Source: Actinomadura rayongensis (GTDB lineage Bacteria; Actinomycetota; Actinomycetes; Streptosporangiales; Streptosporangiaceae). Taken from it: a stretch of DNA of 64,000 nucleotides. The stretch lies in the NCBI RefSeq assembly GCF_009831215.1, contig NZ_WUTW01000003.1:125325-189324 (forward strand). The letters run 5' to 3'. The notes under the pieces were generated by a model. The model had not been told where the DNA came from, did no database searches, and saw nothing but the letters and a program-made list of their open reading frames with translations. The position numbers were made by a program, and so were the translations under genes. Below are positions 1 through 9,371 of this stretch, in pieces. The first letter of the stretch is position 1; every line of letters starts with the position of its first letter.

Positions 1-167
1 GGCTCCAGCATCCCGGCCGCGAGCGCCAGCAGCGTGCTCTTGCCCGCGCCGTTCGCGCCGACCAGCCCCGCGACGCGCCCGGCGGGGATCCGCACCGTGC
101 ACTCCGCCAGCGCCCAGCGCCGCCCGTACCGCCGGCCGAGGCCCCACGCCTCCAGCAGCGGCGTCAC
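1..167 (-). CDS. ABC transporter ATP-binding protein (partial, N-terminal part only)
   Basis: The reverse strand reads from a GTG at 167 into a protein beginning VTPLLEAWGLGRRYGRRWAL and reaches a Walker A motif, GANGAGKST, near residue 38, where the window ends. This is the N-terminus of an ABC ATPase that would power an exporter or efflux pump at the membrane. Its start overlaps the stop of the upstream GntR gene in a GTGA arrangement, so the two are translationally coupled. That is the usual layout of YtrA-type GntR regulators with the ABC transporter they control. The transported substrate cannot be deduced. Confidence 0.85.
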   Translation of the reverse strand, partial: MTPLLEAWGLGRRYGRRWALAECTVRIPAGRVAGLVGANGAGKSTLLALAAGMLE

Positions 168-556
168 CGCGCCTCCCGCAGCGACGACTGCCGGAACGTC
201 GTCATGAACAGCGCCTCGATGCTCTCGTCGTCCAGCCCGGCGCGGCGCGCCTCGCCCAGCCACGCCAGCAGGTCGCGGCGCAGCGGGCCGTGCGCGGCCA
301 GGGACGCGTCGGCGAGCGTGGCGGTCACGAACGTCCCGACGCCCGGCCGCGCCGCCACCAGCCCCGCGTGCTCCAGCTCCCGGTACGCCTTGAGGACGGT
401 GTTCGGGTTGATCGCGAGCTGCGCCACGACCTCCTTGACGGTCGGGAGCTGGTCGCCCTCGCGCAGCAGCCCGACGCGCAGCGCCTGCCGCACCTGCCGG
501 ACGAGCTGGAGATAGGGCGCGAGACCCGACCGGTCGTCCAGATGGAACGCGATCAC
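164..556 (-). CDS. GntR family regulator, YtrA-like
   Basis: This 130-residue protein has a complete N-terminal winged helix: LAPYLQLVRQVRQALRVGLL, then LPTVKEVVAQLAINPNTVLKAYRELEHAGL. The remaining C-terminal part is only about 50 residues, far shorter than the FadR or UbiC effector domains and typical of the YtrA subfamily. YtrA regulators normally repress the ABC transporter operon they head, and here the stop codon overlaps the start of an ABC ATPase gene. The GTG start at 556 gives MIAFHLDDRSG, the standard beginning for the family. The upstream sequence to about 600 is AT-richer than its surroundings and probably holds the promoter. Confidence 0.9.
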   Translation of the reverse strand: MIAFHLDDRSGLAPYLQLVRQVRQALRVGLLREGDQLPTVKEVVAQLAINPNTVLKAYRELEHAGLVAARPGVGTFVTATLADASLAAHGPLRRDLLAWLGEARRAGLDDESIEALFMTTFRQSSLREAR

Positions 557-606
557 CGAACCTCCATTGCCCTAGCTTCGTAGCACAATAACACCGCCGG
601 AAACGA

Positions 607-634
607 CGAACGCCCCTCCGGAGAGGGGCGTTCG
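607..634 (-). terminator. Intrinsic hairpin terminator after clpX
   Basis: Perfect 12-bp arms (607-618 and 623-634, core CGAACGCCCCTC) flank a CGGA tetraloop. The hairpin lies 18 bp beyond the clpX stop codon and upstream of the gntR start, so it should end clpX transcription. No U-tract is obvious, which is common in high-GC actinobacteria. Confidence 0.8.
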
Positions 635-651
635 GCCGAATCGGGGCGCGG

Positions 652-1932
652 TCAGGCGCTCTTCTCGCGCGGCTCGCGCTTGGTCGCGCGCTCGCGCGGC
701 ACCAGCGTCGGGTTCACGTGCTCCAGCACCGCCTCGCGGGTGATGACGACGCGCGCCACGTCCTGCCGGGACGGCACCTCGTACATCACCGACATCAGGA
801 CCTCTTCCATGATCGCGCGCAGGCCCCGGGCGCCCGTGCCGCGCAGGATCGACTGGTCCGCGATGGCTTCGAGCGCGTCGTCGGTGAACTCCAGATCCAC
901 CCCGTCCATCTCGAAGAGGCGGTGGTACTGCCGCACCAGCGCGTTCTTCGGCTCGGTCAGGATGTTGATCAGCGCGTCCCGGTCCAGGTTGTGGACGCTC
1001 GTGATGATCGGCAGCCGACCGATGAACTCCGGGATCATCCCGAACTTCAGCAGGTCCTCCGGCATGACGTCGCCGAGCATCTCCGCGACCTCGCCGAAGT
1101 CGGCCTTGGAGCGCAGCGCGGCGCCGAAGCCCATGCCCTGCTTGCCGATCCGCGACTCCACGATCTTCTCCAGACCCGCGAACGCGCCGCCGCAGATGAA
1201 CAGCACGTTCGTCGTGTCGATCTGGATGAACTCCTGGTGCGGGTGCTTGCGTCCGCCCTGCGGCGGGACGCTCGCGGTCGTGCCCTCCAGGATCTTCAGC
1301 AGCGCCTGCTGGACGCCCTCGCCGGACACGTCCCGGGTGATCGACGGGTTCTCGCTCTTGCGGGCGATCTTGTCGACCTCGTCGATGTAGATGATCCCGG
1401 TCTCGGCCTTCTTGACGTCGTAGTCGGCCGCCTGGATCAGCTTGAGCAGGATGTTCTCGACGTCCTCGCCGACGTAGCCCGCCTCCGTCAGCGCGGTCGC
1501 GTCGGCGATGGCGAAGGGCACGTTGAGGAGCTTGGCGAGCGTCTGCGCGAGCAGCGTCTTCCCCGACCCCGTGGGGCCGAGCAGCAGGATGTTGGACTTG
1601 CCCAGTTCGACGCCGTCGTCCCGGCCCGCCGCCTCACCCGACTGGATGCGCTTGTAGTGGTTGTAGACGGCGACCGACAGGTTCTTCTTCGCCGTCTCCT
1701 GCCCGATCACGTACCCGTCGAGGAACTCGTAGATCTCCCGGGGCTTGGGCAGGCTGTCCCACTTGAGGTCGGAGGTCTCCGACAGCTCTTCCTCGATGAT
1801 CTCGTTGCAGAGATCAATGCACTCGTCGCAGATATACACGCCCGGACCCGCGATGAGCTTCTTGACCTGCTTCTGGCTCTTTCCGCAGAACGAGCACTTG
1901 AGCAGATCACCACCGTCGCCGATGCGTGCCAC
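652..1932 (-). CDS. clpX: ATP-dependent Clp protease ATP-binding subunit ClpX
   Basis: This 426-residue AAA+ unfoldase recognises tagged cytosolic proteins and feeds them into ClpP. An N-terminal C4 zinc-binding domain ([15 protein letters not shown], then CDECIDLC) occupies about residues 14-41. Walker A is GPTGSGKT near residue 119 and Walker B is [11 protein letters not shown] near 180. The pore loop and the [13 protein letters not shown] region are in place. The length matches bacterial ClpX. The GTG start at 1932 is preceded by AAAGGAGA. It is the last gene of the tig-clpP-clpP-clpX group, with 188 bp separating it from the upstream clpP, so it may also have its own promoter. Confidence 0.98.
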   Translation of the reverse strand: MARIGDGGDLLKCSFCGKSQKQVKKLIAGPGVYICDECIDLCNEIIEEELSETSDLKWDSLPKPREIYEFLDGYVIGQETAKKNLSVAVYNHYKRIQSGEAAGRDDGVELGKSNILLLGPTGSGKTLLAQTLAKLLNVPFAIADATALTEAGYVGEDVENILLKLIQAADYDVKKAETGIIYIDEVDKIARKSENPSITRDVSGEGVQQALLKILEGTTASVPPQGGRKHPHQEFIQIDTTNVLFICGGAFAGLEKIVESRIGKQGMGFGAALRSKADFGEVAEMLGDVMPEDLLKFGMIPEFIGRLPIITSVHNLDRDALINILTEPKNALVRQYHRLFEMDGVDLEFTDDALEAIADQSILRGTGARGLRAIMEEVLMSVMYEVPSRQDVARVVITREAVLEHVNPTLVPRERATKREPREKSA

Positions 1933-2120
1933 CCAACTGTCTCCTTTTCGTGGGGCCGCCCGCCTGGAGGATGTGGGCCGGCTCGATTGCGTCCCGGAGG
2001 TTCATTCGACGTTGGATTCGACGTTACCGTCTCCCGCGGACCCGGTGAGCCCCTCGCCCGGAAGTGTCACGACCGGGCGGGGGTCTCCCGCGTCCCCGGA
2101 GCGCCGTCGGCGGCGCCGTC

Positions 2121-2789
2121 TCAGGACGACACTACCTCGGCTTGGCGCTTCCTGCTGACGAAGACGTCGTCGATGAGGCCGTAGTCCTTGGCCTCGTCCG
2201 CCGTCAGGATCTTGTCGCGCTCGATGTCGACGCGGACCTCTTCCTGCGACTTGCCGCTGTGCCGGGCGAGGATCTCCTCCAGCAGCTCGCGGATCCGCAT
2301 GATCTCGCGCGCCTGGATCTCGATGTCGCTCGACTGGCCGTAGGTGCCCTCGGTCGCGGGCTGGTGGATCAGGATCCGCGAGTTCGGCAGCGCCGCCCGC
2401 TTGCCCTTGGTGCCCGCGGCGAGCAGCACGGCCGCCGCCGACGCCGCCTGGCCGATGCAGACCGTCTGGACGTCCGGCTTGACGAACTGCATCGTGTCGT
2501 AGATCGCCGTCATCGCGGTGAACGAACCGCCGGGCGAGTTGATGTAGATGCTGATGTCGCGGTCGGGGTCGATCGACTCCAGCGTGATGAGCTGGGCCAT
2601 CACGTCGTTCGCGGACGCGTCGTCGATCTGCACGCCGAGGAAGATGATCCGCTCCTCGAAGAGCTTGTTGTACGGGTTCATCTCCTTGACCCCGTACGTG
2701 GTGCGCTCGACGAACGACGGAATGATGTAGCGGTTGTCGACGGGCATGACCCCGCCGGCTTGGATCTGCGGACGGATCAGGTCGCTCAC
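2121..2789 (-). CDS. clpP2: ATP-dependent Clp protease proteolytic subunit (ClpP2)
   Basis: This 222-residue serine peptidase forms the degradation chamber that works with ClpX. The nucleophile region is [14 protein letters not shown], the catalytic histidine lies in LIHQPA, and the oxyanion region is [10 protein letters not shown]. It starts 32 bp after the neighbouring clpP stops, so the two are co-transcribed. Actinobacteria generally need two different ClpP proteins in a mixed ClpP1P2 tetradecamer, and the two genes here differ enough to fit that arrangement. Which is numbered 1 or 2 is by convention; I call the promoter-proximal gene clpP1. Confidence 0.96.
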   Translation of the reverse strand: MSDLIRPQIQAGGVMPVDNRYIIPSFVERTTYGVKEMNPYNKLFEERIIFLGVQIDDASANDVMAQLITLESIDPDRDISIYINSPGGSFTAMTAIYDTMQFVKPDVQTVCIGQAASAAAVLLAAGTKGKRAALPNSRILIHQPATEGTYGQSSDIEIQAREIMRIRELLEEILARHSGKSQEEVRVDIERDKILTADEAKDYGLIDDVFVSRKRQAEVVSS

Positions 2790-2821
2790 TTGCGTGCCTC
2801 CGTAGGTCGCTTTCGGGTTCG

Positions 2822-3457
2822 TCAGGAGACGGGGCCCTCGGAGGGCACCTGGGTGGCGCTCAGCACCACGTGGTCGACCAGGCCGTAGTCGCGGGCCTCG
2901 TCGGCGGTGAACCAGCGGTCGCGGTCGGAGTCCTTCTCGATCTGCTCCAGCGGCTGGCCGGTGTGCTCGGCGATCTTCTCGGCGAGCGTCCGCTTCACGT
3001 ACAGCATCTGCTCGGCCTGGATCTTGATGTCCGAGGCCGTGCCGCCGATGCCGCCGGACGGCTGGTGCATCATGATCCGCGCGTGCGGCAGCGCGTACCG
3101 CTTGCCGGGCGTGCCCGCGCAGAGCAGGAACTGGCCCATCGACGCGGCCAGGCCCATGCCGACCGTGACGATGTCGTTCGGGACGTACCGCATGATGTCG
3201 TAGATCGCCATGCCGGCCGTCACCGAGCCGCCGGGCGAGTTGATGTAGAGCGTGATGTCGCGCCGGCCGTCCTCGGCGGACAGCAGCAGGAGTTCGGCGC
3301 AGATGCGGTTGGCGATGTCGTCGTCGACCTGCTGGCCGAGGAAGACGATGCGCTCGCGCAGCAGCCGCTGGAAGAGCTGGTCGCCGAGGGGCAGCAGGGG
3401 CGCCTCCGCGACCCGCGCCTGAACCTGCGACGACTCCAAAGTCGGAGGCATGCTCAC
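2822..3457 (-). CDS. clpP1: ATP-dependent Clp protease proteolytic subunit (ClpP1)
   Basis: A ClpP peptidase of 211 residues with the nucleophile motif [14 protein letters not shown], the histidine in IMMHQPSGG and the glycine-rich [11 protein letters not shown] strand. It is the first gene of the clpP1-clpP2 pair. The ATG at 3457 follows a GGAGGAACACCGG stretch that can serve as ribosome-binding site. A hairpin terminator at 3599-3644 separates it from tig upstream, so transcription probably starts in 3458-3600, where a ClgR-like site is visible. The product acts in the cytosol with ClpX and other Clp ATPases. Confidence 0.96.
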   Translation of the reverse strand: MSMPPTLESSQVQARVAEAPLLPLGDQLFQRLLRERIVFLGQQVDDDIANRICAELLLLSAEDGRRDITLYINSPGGSVTAGMAIYDIMRYVPNDIVTVGMGLAASMGQFLLCAGTPGKRYALPHARIMMHQPSGGIGGTASDIKIQAEQMLYVKRTLAEKIAEHTGQPLEQIEKDSDRDRWFTADEARDYGLVDHVVLSATQVPSEGPVS

Positions 3458-3539
3458 CGGTGTTCCTCCGGTCCTTTAATCGGTTCGGATGTCTGGACAG
3501 TAACGCGCCGGACGGCCGTGTTAAGCCGCGAGGGGCCGC

Positions 3540-3557
3540 TTTTCGCTGGCGGCGTAG
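3540..3557. promoter_or_regulatory. Candidate ClgR-binding site upstream of clpP1
   Basis: The sequence TTTTCGCTGGCGGCGTAG contains CGC-N5-GCG with A/T-rich flanks. As I recall it, the actinobacterial ClgR consensus is WNNWCGCYNANRGCGWWS, and this site deviates at one position. It lies about 85 bp upstream of the clpP1 start. ClgR activates clpP1P2 in Corynebacterium, Mycobacterium and Streptomyces. No clgR gene is in the window, so the assignment rests on motif and position only. Confidence 0.45.
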
Positions 3558-3598
3558 CTCGCCGTGACGGGATTGGAACGGGTCCCGGCCGGATAAGG

Positions 3599-3644
3599 CG
3601 AACGCCCCGCGTCCCGGCGCGGCGGCCGGGAAACGGGGCGTTCG
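3599..3644 (-). terminator. Hairpin terminator after tig
   Basis: Outer arms CGAACGCCCCG (3599-3609) and CGGGGCGTTCG (3634-3644) are perfectly complementary and enclose a GC-rich inner region. The structure begins 17 bp past the tig stop. It separates the tig and clpP transcription units. Its outer stem shares the CGAACGCCCC core with the clpX terminator. Confidence 0.7.
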
Positions 3645-3660
3645 TCGGTTCGGGCGATGC

Positions 3661-5157
3661 TCAGGCGTCCTCGGCGTCGGCCTTCTTGGCGGCCTCGGCG
3701 TTGGCCTCCTCGGCGGCCTTCGCGTCCGCCTCGTCGGCGGCCTCGGCGTCGGCGTCCGCGTCGGCGATGGCCTGCGCCTCGTCGGCGACCTCGGCCTCCG
3801 CGTCGGCCTCGGACTCGACCTCGACCGTCTCGCCGTTCAGCTCGCGCTGCAGGGCGGCGGCGTCGATCGTCGTGCCCGCCTCGTCCTTGATGACGACGTG
3901 CTCGACGATCAGGTTCAGCGCCTTGTTGCGCAGCACCTCGGCGACGATGGCCGGGAGCTGGTTGTTCTCGGTGAGGTACTCGGCGAGCTGCTGCGGCGCC
4001 ACGCCCATCTGCATGGCCTGCGTGACGACGTACTCGCTCAGCTCCTCGTTCTCGACGCCCAGTTCCTCCTGGACGGCGAGCTGGTCGAGCAGGAACCCGC
4101 CCTTGACCGCGAGGCGCGCGGCCTTCTCGACGTCGGCGGTGAACTCCTCCTCGGACTTCTCCTCCTCGGCGAGGTAGTCCGCGCGGGTCGTGCCGGACAT
4201 CGCGAGCTGCTGCTCGAACTGCTGGTTCCGGCGGTTGATCTCGTCCTCGACGACCTTGTCGGGCAGCGGGATCTCGACCTTCTCCAGCAGGGCCTCCAGC
4301 GCCTTGTCGCGCGCGTCGGAGAGCTGCTGCAGCTTGACCTGGCGGCCGAGGCGCGTCCGGACGTCCTCGCGGAGCTGCTCGATCGTGTCGAACTCGGACG
4401 CCAGCTGGGCGAACTCGTCGTCCGCCTCCGGCAGGTCCTTGACCTTCACGCTCTGGACGGTGACGGTGATCTCCGCGTCCTCGCCCGCGCGCTCGCCGCC
4501 CGGCAGCGGCGCGGTGAACGTGGCGCTCTCGCCCGCCGACAGGCCGGTGACGGCGGCGTCCAGGCCCTCGACCGACGAGCCGGAGCCCACCTCGTAGGAG
4601 TAGCCGGTGGTGGAGGCGTCCGCGACGGCCTCGCCGTCGATCGACGCGGCCAGGTCGATGGTGGCGAAGTCGCCCTCCTGCGCGGCCCGGTCGACCGTGG
4701 TCAGGGACGCGAAGCGCTCGCGCAGGTTGTCGATCGTCTCGGCGATCTTCTCGTCGTCGACCTCGGCGGTGTCCACGACGACCTCCAGGCCGTCGTAGTC
4801 GGGCACCTCGAACTTCGGCCGGATGTCCACCTCGGCGGTGAACGCGAACTGCTGGCCGTCGTCCAGCTCGGTGACCTCGACGTCCGGCTGGCCGAGGACG
4901 AAGATCTCCGACTCCTCGACCGCGCGTCCGTACAGCTCGGGCAGCGCGTCGTTGACCGCCTCCTGCAGGACCGCGCCGCGGCCGACGTACTTGTCGATCA
5001 GCGGGGCGGGAACCCTGCCGGGCCGGAAGCCCTTGATCCGCACCTGCTGCGAGATCTCCTTGTACGCCTTGTCGAGGTTCGGCTTGAGCTCGTCGAACGG
5101 CACCTCGACGGTGAGCTTGACCCGCGTGGGGGTCAGCTCCTCGACATCGGTCTTCAC
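3661..5157 (-). CDS. tig: Trigger factor, ribosome-associated chaperone and prolyl isomerase
   Basis: Trigger factor binds at the ribosomal exit tunnel and folds nascent chains. The N-terminal domain carries the ribosome-binding signature as [16 protein letters not shown] near residues 44-59. A FKBP-type PPIase region follows ([13 protein letters not shown], then [13 protein letters not shown]), then the helical C-terminal arms. At 498 residues it is longer than the usual 430-460 because of an Ala/Glu/Asp-rich tail of about 55 residues ([20 protein letters not shown]), a common actinobacterial extension. The start at 5157 sits after GGAGACCTACCCC. It is upstream of clpP1-clpP2-clpX, the conserved actinobacterial order. 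Confidence 0.97.
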   Translation of the reverse strand: MKTDVEELTPTRVKLTVEVPFDELKPNLDKAYKEISQQVRIKGFRPGRVPAPLIDKYVGRGAVLQEAVNDALPELYGRAVEESEIFVLGQPDVEVTELDDGQQFAFTAEVDIRPKFEVPDYDGLEVVVDTAEVDDEKIAETIDNLRERFASLTTVDRAAQEGDFATIDLAASIDGEAVADASTTGYSYEVGSGSSVEGLDAAVTGLSAGESATFTAPLPGGERAGEDAEITVTVQSVKVKDLPEADDEFAQLASEFDTIEQLREDVRTRLGRQVKLQQLSDARDKALEALLEKVEIPLPDKVVEDEINRRNQQFEQQLAMSGTTRADYLAEEEKSEEEFTADVEKAARLAVKGGFLLDQLAVQEELGVENEELSEYVVTQAMQMGVAPQQLAEYLTENNQLPAIVAEVLRNKALNLIVEHVVIKDEAGTTIDAAALQRELNGETVEVESEADAEAEVADEAQAIADADADAEAADEADAKAAEEANAEAAKKADAEDA

Positions 5158-5475
5158 TGGGGTAGGTCTCCTTGGTCCGCGCTGTCTCGGCCGGGGCGTT
5201 CGACGCGTGCTCAGCCGGGCAGTCTCTCCGGCTCGGTCTCACTCGCGGGCACGCCGAAGAAACCGGCTCCGCGCCCGTGCGCGCCAAGTCTATGGGGTTC
5301 GGGCGCGAACTGCGGACACCGCGTCCGCCGCCCGCCCCTCGCCCGGGTCCGTCGCCGGGCCGGACGGGCCGGACGGGACCCGTGCCGCATGATCACCCAG
5401 CGCCGTCGATTCCCTACCAAGCGCGCTACCTGGGCATGTGACATGGAGCACCCGGACCCCCCATACTCTTCCGGG
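5158..5475. other. Divergent intergenic region, tig / membrane protein gene
   Basis: About 320 bp without a convincing gene. It should hold the tig promoter (minus strand) and the promoter of the rightward membrane protein gene. CATACT at 5466-5471 ends only four bases before the ATG at 5476, so the rightward transcript could be leaderless or nearly so. A short stretch at 5390-5440 loosely resembles half a tRNA on the minus strand but lacks a T-arm and is not called. Confidence 0.5.
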
Positions 5476-6690
5476 ATGAACGGGATAGCTGCGGCCTTCG
5501 GCGCGACGGCTCTGTACTACCTCGGCTTCGCCGTGTTCAAGCTCGCGGCGGACCGGATGGAGCCCCTGCGCGGCAACCGAATCGTGCACATGATCTGGAC
5601 CATCCTGTCGAGCTGGGTGTTCCTCGTGGCGCTGGCGATCGTCCTGTGCGGGCTCAGCCTGCAGATCGTGGCGCTGTCCAAGCTGTCGCTCGGCGTGGCC
5701 GTCCCGATCTTCATGTCGGGCGTCGTCCCGCTGCTGCTGATCGCGATGGTGTTCTTCCGCGAGCGGCTGTCGGCGCGCGAATGGCTGAGCCTGCTGCTCA
5801 TCGGCGGGGCGATCCTGCTGCTGGTGGCGTCCACGGGCAACCCGCCGCCGGTGCGGACGGTCGACGTGCCGCTGTGGAAGATCGGCGTCGTGGCGATCCC
5901 GGCGCTGCTCGGGCCGCTCGTGCTGCTGCTGTTCCAGGACTACCGCCCCGACGGCCGGCACGCGCGTCCCATCACCGGCATCGCCTACGGGATGCTCGCC
6001 GGGTTCCCGGTCGGGACGGCCGAGCTGGCGATCAAGGGGTGGAGCGACTCGGAGGCGTCGGGCTTCGGCGTCCTCGCGACCGTGTACCCGTACCTGACGG
6101 TGCTGGCCGCGGCGCTCGGGTTCGGGATCCTCGTGGCGGCGTTCCAGCGCTGCCGCGTGTCGGTCGTCGCGATGATCATGACGGTCAGCGCGAAGACGTA
6201 CCTGCTGCTCATGGGCACGTTCATCTACGACGAGCCGTGGCCGACGGACCGGCTGAACTCGACGCTGCGCGTGGTGGCGCTGGCGATCGGGCTGCTCGCG
6301 GTGCTCCAGTTCCCCCGGCACCGGCCCGTCCCGCACAGCGATCTTCCGCTCGGCGCGGACGCCGGTGTGCTGGAGGGCGACCCGTTCGGTGAGCCGCCGA
6401 TCGGTCCGCGTTCGTCGTCGTCGGGGCTGACGGGCCTGTCCCGCTCGGAGTACGGCCTGGCGTCCGCGCCGACGCCGCTGGACGGTCCGGCGTTCGGCCG
6501 CAACCCGTTCGCGCCCGACGCGCAGGACCGCGACCCGCTGGCCGCGGACCCCCTGGCCGGTGACCCGCTCGGCCGCGACCCCCTCGGACGCGGCCCGTAC
6601 GCCCCGGACGAGCGGCAGCCCCCGCCGCCCGAGACCGGCAGCGGACGGCACCGGATGCCCGAGGACAACCACAACCCGCCCTGGCAGTAG
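5476..6690 (+). CDS. Multi-pass membrane protein, EamA/DMT-transporter-like, with acidic C-terminal repeats
   Basis: A protein of 404 residues. The first 280 or so contain roughly eight to nine hydrophobic segments, for example IVHMIWTILSSWVFLVALAI, FMSGVVPLLLIAMVFF and WLSLLLIGGAILLLVAS, arranged like a drug/metabolite transporter. The last 110 residues are soluble, rich in Gly/Pro/Asp, with short GDPLGRDPLGRG-type repeats. The start at 5476 gives MNGIAAAFGATALYYLGF; an in-frame ATG at 5443 is possible. Similar proteins sit beside the tig-clp locus in related actinomycetes, but no substrate is established that I know of. The charged tail suggests a cytoplasmic partner. Confidence 0.75.
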   Translation: MNGIAAAFGATALYYLGFAVFKLAADRMEPLRGNRIVHMIWTILSSWVFLVALAIVLCGLSLQIVALSKLSLGVAVPIFMSGVVPLLLIAMVFFRERLSAREWLSLLLIGGAILLLVASTGNPPPVRTVDVPLWKIGVVAIPALLGPLVLLLFQDYRPDGRHARPITGIAYGMLAGFPVGTAELAIKGWSDSEASGFGVLATVYPYLTVLAAALGFGILVAAFQRCRVSVVAMIMTVSAKTYLLLMGTFIYDEPWPTDRLNSTLRVVALAIGLLAVLQFPRHRPVPHSDLPLGADAGVLEGDPFGEPPIGPRSSSSGLTGLSRSEYGLASAPTPLDGPAFGRNPFAPDAQDRDPLAADPLAGDPLGRDPLGRGPYAPDERQPPPPETGSGRHRMPEDNHNPPWQ

Positions 6691-6767
6691 CCCGTCCCGC
6701 TGATCTGAACGCCGCACCGCCATGCCCGGTCGCGGCCACGTTCGGGCTCGTGGTGATCACGCCGGGT

Positions 6768-6793
6768 GCCCGGCGCGGCCTCCCGCGCCGGGC
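6768..6793. terminator. Perfect hairpin between convergent genes
   Basis: Eleven-base arms, GCCCGGCGCGG (6768-6778) and CCGCGCCGGGC (6783-6793), flank a CCTC loop. It lies seven bases past the stop of the leftward tex gene and downstream of the rightward membrane protein gene, so it probably acts as a bidirectional terminator. Confidence 0.75.
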
Positions 6794-6799
6794 GTCCGG

Positions 6800-9214
6800 T
6801 CAGCGCTTCTTCTTGTCGCGGGGGTCGGGCAGGCCGCCGGTCAGCCCGGCGCGGCGCAGCGCGTCCGCCATCGCGCCGCTCGCGGGCGGCGCGGCGGGCC
6901 GGCCGCGCGGCGCGTTGCGGTTGCCGGGCTGCTGACGGGCGGGCCGCCGCTTCTGGCCCGGGTTCTGGCCCGCGTTCTGGCCCGCGTTCTCGGTGCGGGC
7001 CTCGTCGGTCAGCCGCAGCGTGAGGGAGATGCGCTTGCGCGGCAGGTCGACGTCCAGGACCTTGACGCGGACGATGTCGCCGGGCTTCACCACGTCGCGC
7101 GGGTCGGCGACGAAGCGGTCGGACATCGCGGAGATGTGGACCAGGCCGTCCTGGTGGACGCCGACGTCGACGAACGCGCCGAACGCGGCCACGTTCGTCA
7201 CGACGCCCTCCAGGACCATGCCCTTCTCCAGGTCCGACAGCTTGTCGACGCCCTCCTTGAACGCGGCGGCGCGGAAGACCGGACGCGGGTCGCGGCCGGG
7301 CTTCTCCAGCTCGGCGAGGATGTCGGTGACGGTCGGCAGGCCGAACGCGTCGTCCACGAAGTCGGCGGGGCGCAGCGAGCGCAGGACGGCCGTGTTGCCG
7401 ACGATCCCGGCGACGTCCGAGCCCGCCGCCGCGAGGATCCGGTGGACGACCGGGTACGCCTCGGGGTGGACGCTGGAGGAGTCGAGCGGGTCGTCGCCGC
7501 CGGGGACGCGCAGGAACCCCGCGCACTGCTCGAACGCCTTCGGGCCGAGGCGCGGCACGTCGCGCAGCCCGGAGCGGGAGCGGAAGCGGCCGTTGGCGTC
7601 GCGGTGGGCGACGATGTTCTCCGCCAGGCCCTCGCTGATGCCGGACACGCGGGTGAGCAGCGGGACGGACGCGGTGTTGACGTCCACGCCGACCGCGTTC
7701 ACGCAGTCCTCCACGACGGCGTCCAGGGACCGCGACAGCTTGGTCTCCGACACGTCGTGCTGGTACTGGCCGACGCCGATGGACTTGGGGTCGATCTTGA
7801 CCAGCTCGGCCAGCGGGTCCTGGAGGCGGCGGGCGATGGAGACGGCGCCGCGCAGCGACACGTCCATGCCGGGCAGCTCGCGGCCCGCGTACTCCGACGC
7901 CGAGTACACCGACGCGCCCGCCTCCGACACCATGATCTTGGTGAGCTTCAGGTCGGGGTGGCGGGCGATGAGGTCGGCGGCGAGCTTGTCGGTCTCGCGG
8001 GACGCGGTGCCGTTGCCGATCGCGACGAGGTCCACGTGGTGCTCGCGGGCGAGGCGGGCCAGCGTCGCGATCGACTCGTCCCAGCGGCGGCGCGGCTCGT
8101 GCGGGAAGATCGTGTCGGTGGCGACGACCTTGCCGGTGCCGTCCACGACCGCGACCTTCACGCCGGTGCGCAGGCCCGGGTCCAGGCCCATCGTGGCGCG
8201 GGTCCCGGCGGGCGCGGCGAGCAGCAGGTCGCGCAGGTTGGCGGCGAAGACGCGGACGGCCTCGTCCTCGGCCTCCTGCCGCAGCCGGGTGCGCAGGTCG
8301 ATGCCGAGGTGGACGAGCACGCGCGTCCGCCACGTCCAGCGGACGACCTCGCCGAGCCACGCGTCGCCCGGACGGCCCCGGTCCTCGATGCCGAACCGGC
8401 GCGCGATCTCGGCCTCGAACGACGAGCGAACGCCCGGGCCGGGGTCTTCTTCGGGCTCCAGTTCGAGGTCCAGGACCTCTTCCTTCTCGCCCCGGAACAG
8501 CGCGAGGACGCGGTGCGAGGGCAGCTTGGCGAACGGCTCGGCGAAGTCGAAGTAGTCGGCGAACTTGGCGCCCGCCTCCTCCTTGCCGGGACGGACCTTC
8601 GCGACGACGCGGCCCCGCGTCCACATGCGCTCGCGCAGCGCGCCGATGAGGTCGGCGTCCTCGGCGAACCGCTCCACGAGGATGGACCGGGCGCCCTCCA
8701 GCGCGGCGGTCGCGTCGGCGACGTTCTTGTCGGCGTCGACGTACGCCTCGGCCTCGGCGCGCGGGTCGCGGCCGGGATCGGCCAGCAGCAGTTCGGCGAG
8801 CGGTTCGAGCCCGGCCTCGCGGGCGATCTGCGCCTTGGTGCGCCGCTTGGGCTTGTACGGGAGGTAGATGTCCTCCAGCCGGGCCTTGGAGTCGGCCGCC
8901 ACGATCTGGGCGCGCAGCTCGGCGGTGAGCTTGCCCTGCCCGTCGATCGACTCCAGGATCGCGCCGCGCCGCTCGTCCAGCTCGCGCAGGTAGCGCAGGC
9001 GTTCCTCCAGCGCGCGGAGCTGCGCGTCGTCGAGGGCGCCGGTGGCCTCCTTGCGGTAGCGGGCGATGAACGGGACGGTCGAACCGCCGTCGAGCAGGTC
9101 CACGGCGACGCGGACCTGGCCCTCCCGGACGCCCAGCTCGCCCGCGATCCGCGCGGTGATCGGCGGCGGTGCCTGGTCGTCGGGTCCGGCGGTGTGGCTG
9201 ATGGTCGCTGTCAC
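6800..9214 (-). CDS. tex: Tex-family RNA-binding protein with C-terminal S1 domain
   Basis: This 804-residue protein has the full Tex layout: helical N-terminus ([24 protein letters not shown]), a YqgF/RNase H-like centre ([20 protein letters not shown]), helix-hairpin-helix repeats ([19 protein letters not shown]), and a C-terminal S1 domain ([25 protein letters not shown]). Tex binds nucleic acid and affects transcription and stress survival in several bacteria. The frame is open further upstream, but the GTG at 9214 is favoured because the family N-terminus begins just after it and GGGGAGAAAG lies about 14 bases before it. A basic low-complexity tail ([18 protein letters not shown]) follows S1. 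Confidence 0.93.
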   Translation of the reverse strand: MTATISHTAGPDDQAPPPITARIAGELGVREGQVRVAVDLLDGGSTVPFIARYRKEATGALDDAQLRALEERLRYLRELDERRGAILESIDGQGKLTAELRAQIVAADSKARLEDIYLPYKPKRRTKAQIAREAGLEPLAELLLADPGRDPRAEAEAYVDADKNVADATAALEGARSILVERFAEDADLIGALRERMWTRGRVVAKVRPGKEEAGAKFADYFDFAEPFAKLPSHRVLALFRGEKEEVLDLELEPEEDPGPGVRSSFEAEIARRFGIEDRGRPGDAWLGEVVRWTWRTRVLVHLGIDLRTRLRQEAEDEAVRVFAANLRDLLLAAPAGTRATMGLDPGLRTGVKVAVVDGTGKVVATDTIFPHEPRRRWDESIATLARLAREHHVDLVAIGNGTASRETDKLAADLIARHPDLKLTKIMVSEAGASVYSASEYAGRELPGMDVSLRGAVSIARRLQDPLAELVKIDPKSIGVGQYQHDVSETKLSRSLDAVVEDCVNAVGVDVNTASVPLLTRVSGISEGLAENIVAHRDANGRFRSRSGLRDVPRLGPKAFEQCAGFLRVPGGDDPLDSSSVHPEAYPVVHRILAAAGSDVAGIVGNTAVLRSLRPADFVDDAFGLPTVTDILAELEKPGRDPRPVFRAAAFKEGVDKLSDLEKGMVLEGVVTNVAAFGAFVDVGVHQDGLVHISAMSDRFVADPRDVVKPGDIVRVKVLDVDLPRKRISLTLRLTDEARTENAGQNAGQNPGQKRRPARQQPGNRNAPRGRPAAPPASGAMADALRRAGLTGGLPDPRDKKKR

Positions 9215-9371
9215 GGTCTCGATTCTTTCTCCCCGGTGGCGTCGCTCGTGCATTGTTCCGGGAACCCGGGCCCGTTGTCGCCCCGTCGGAGTGAGTCGGA
9301 GTGAGGCGGCGCGACGGCCGGACCGGCGGCGCCGCGCCACGGTACATTTGCGACGCGGCGGAAGGATCGGT

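Noticed and set aside
5390-5440. Partial tRNA-like sequence on the minus strand upstream of tig
   Set aside because: A GCCCAG/CTGGGT stem can be drawn, but there is no proper anticodon arm or GGTTCGA T-loop, and the distance is too short for a tRNA.
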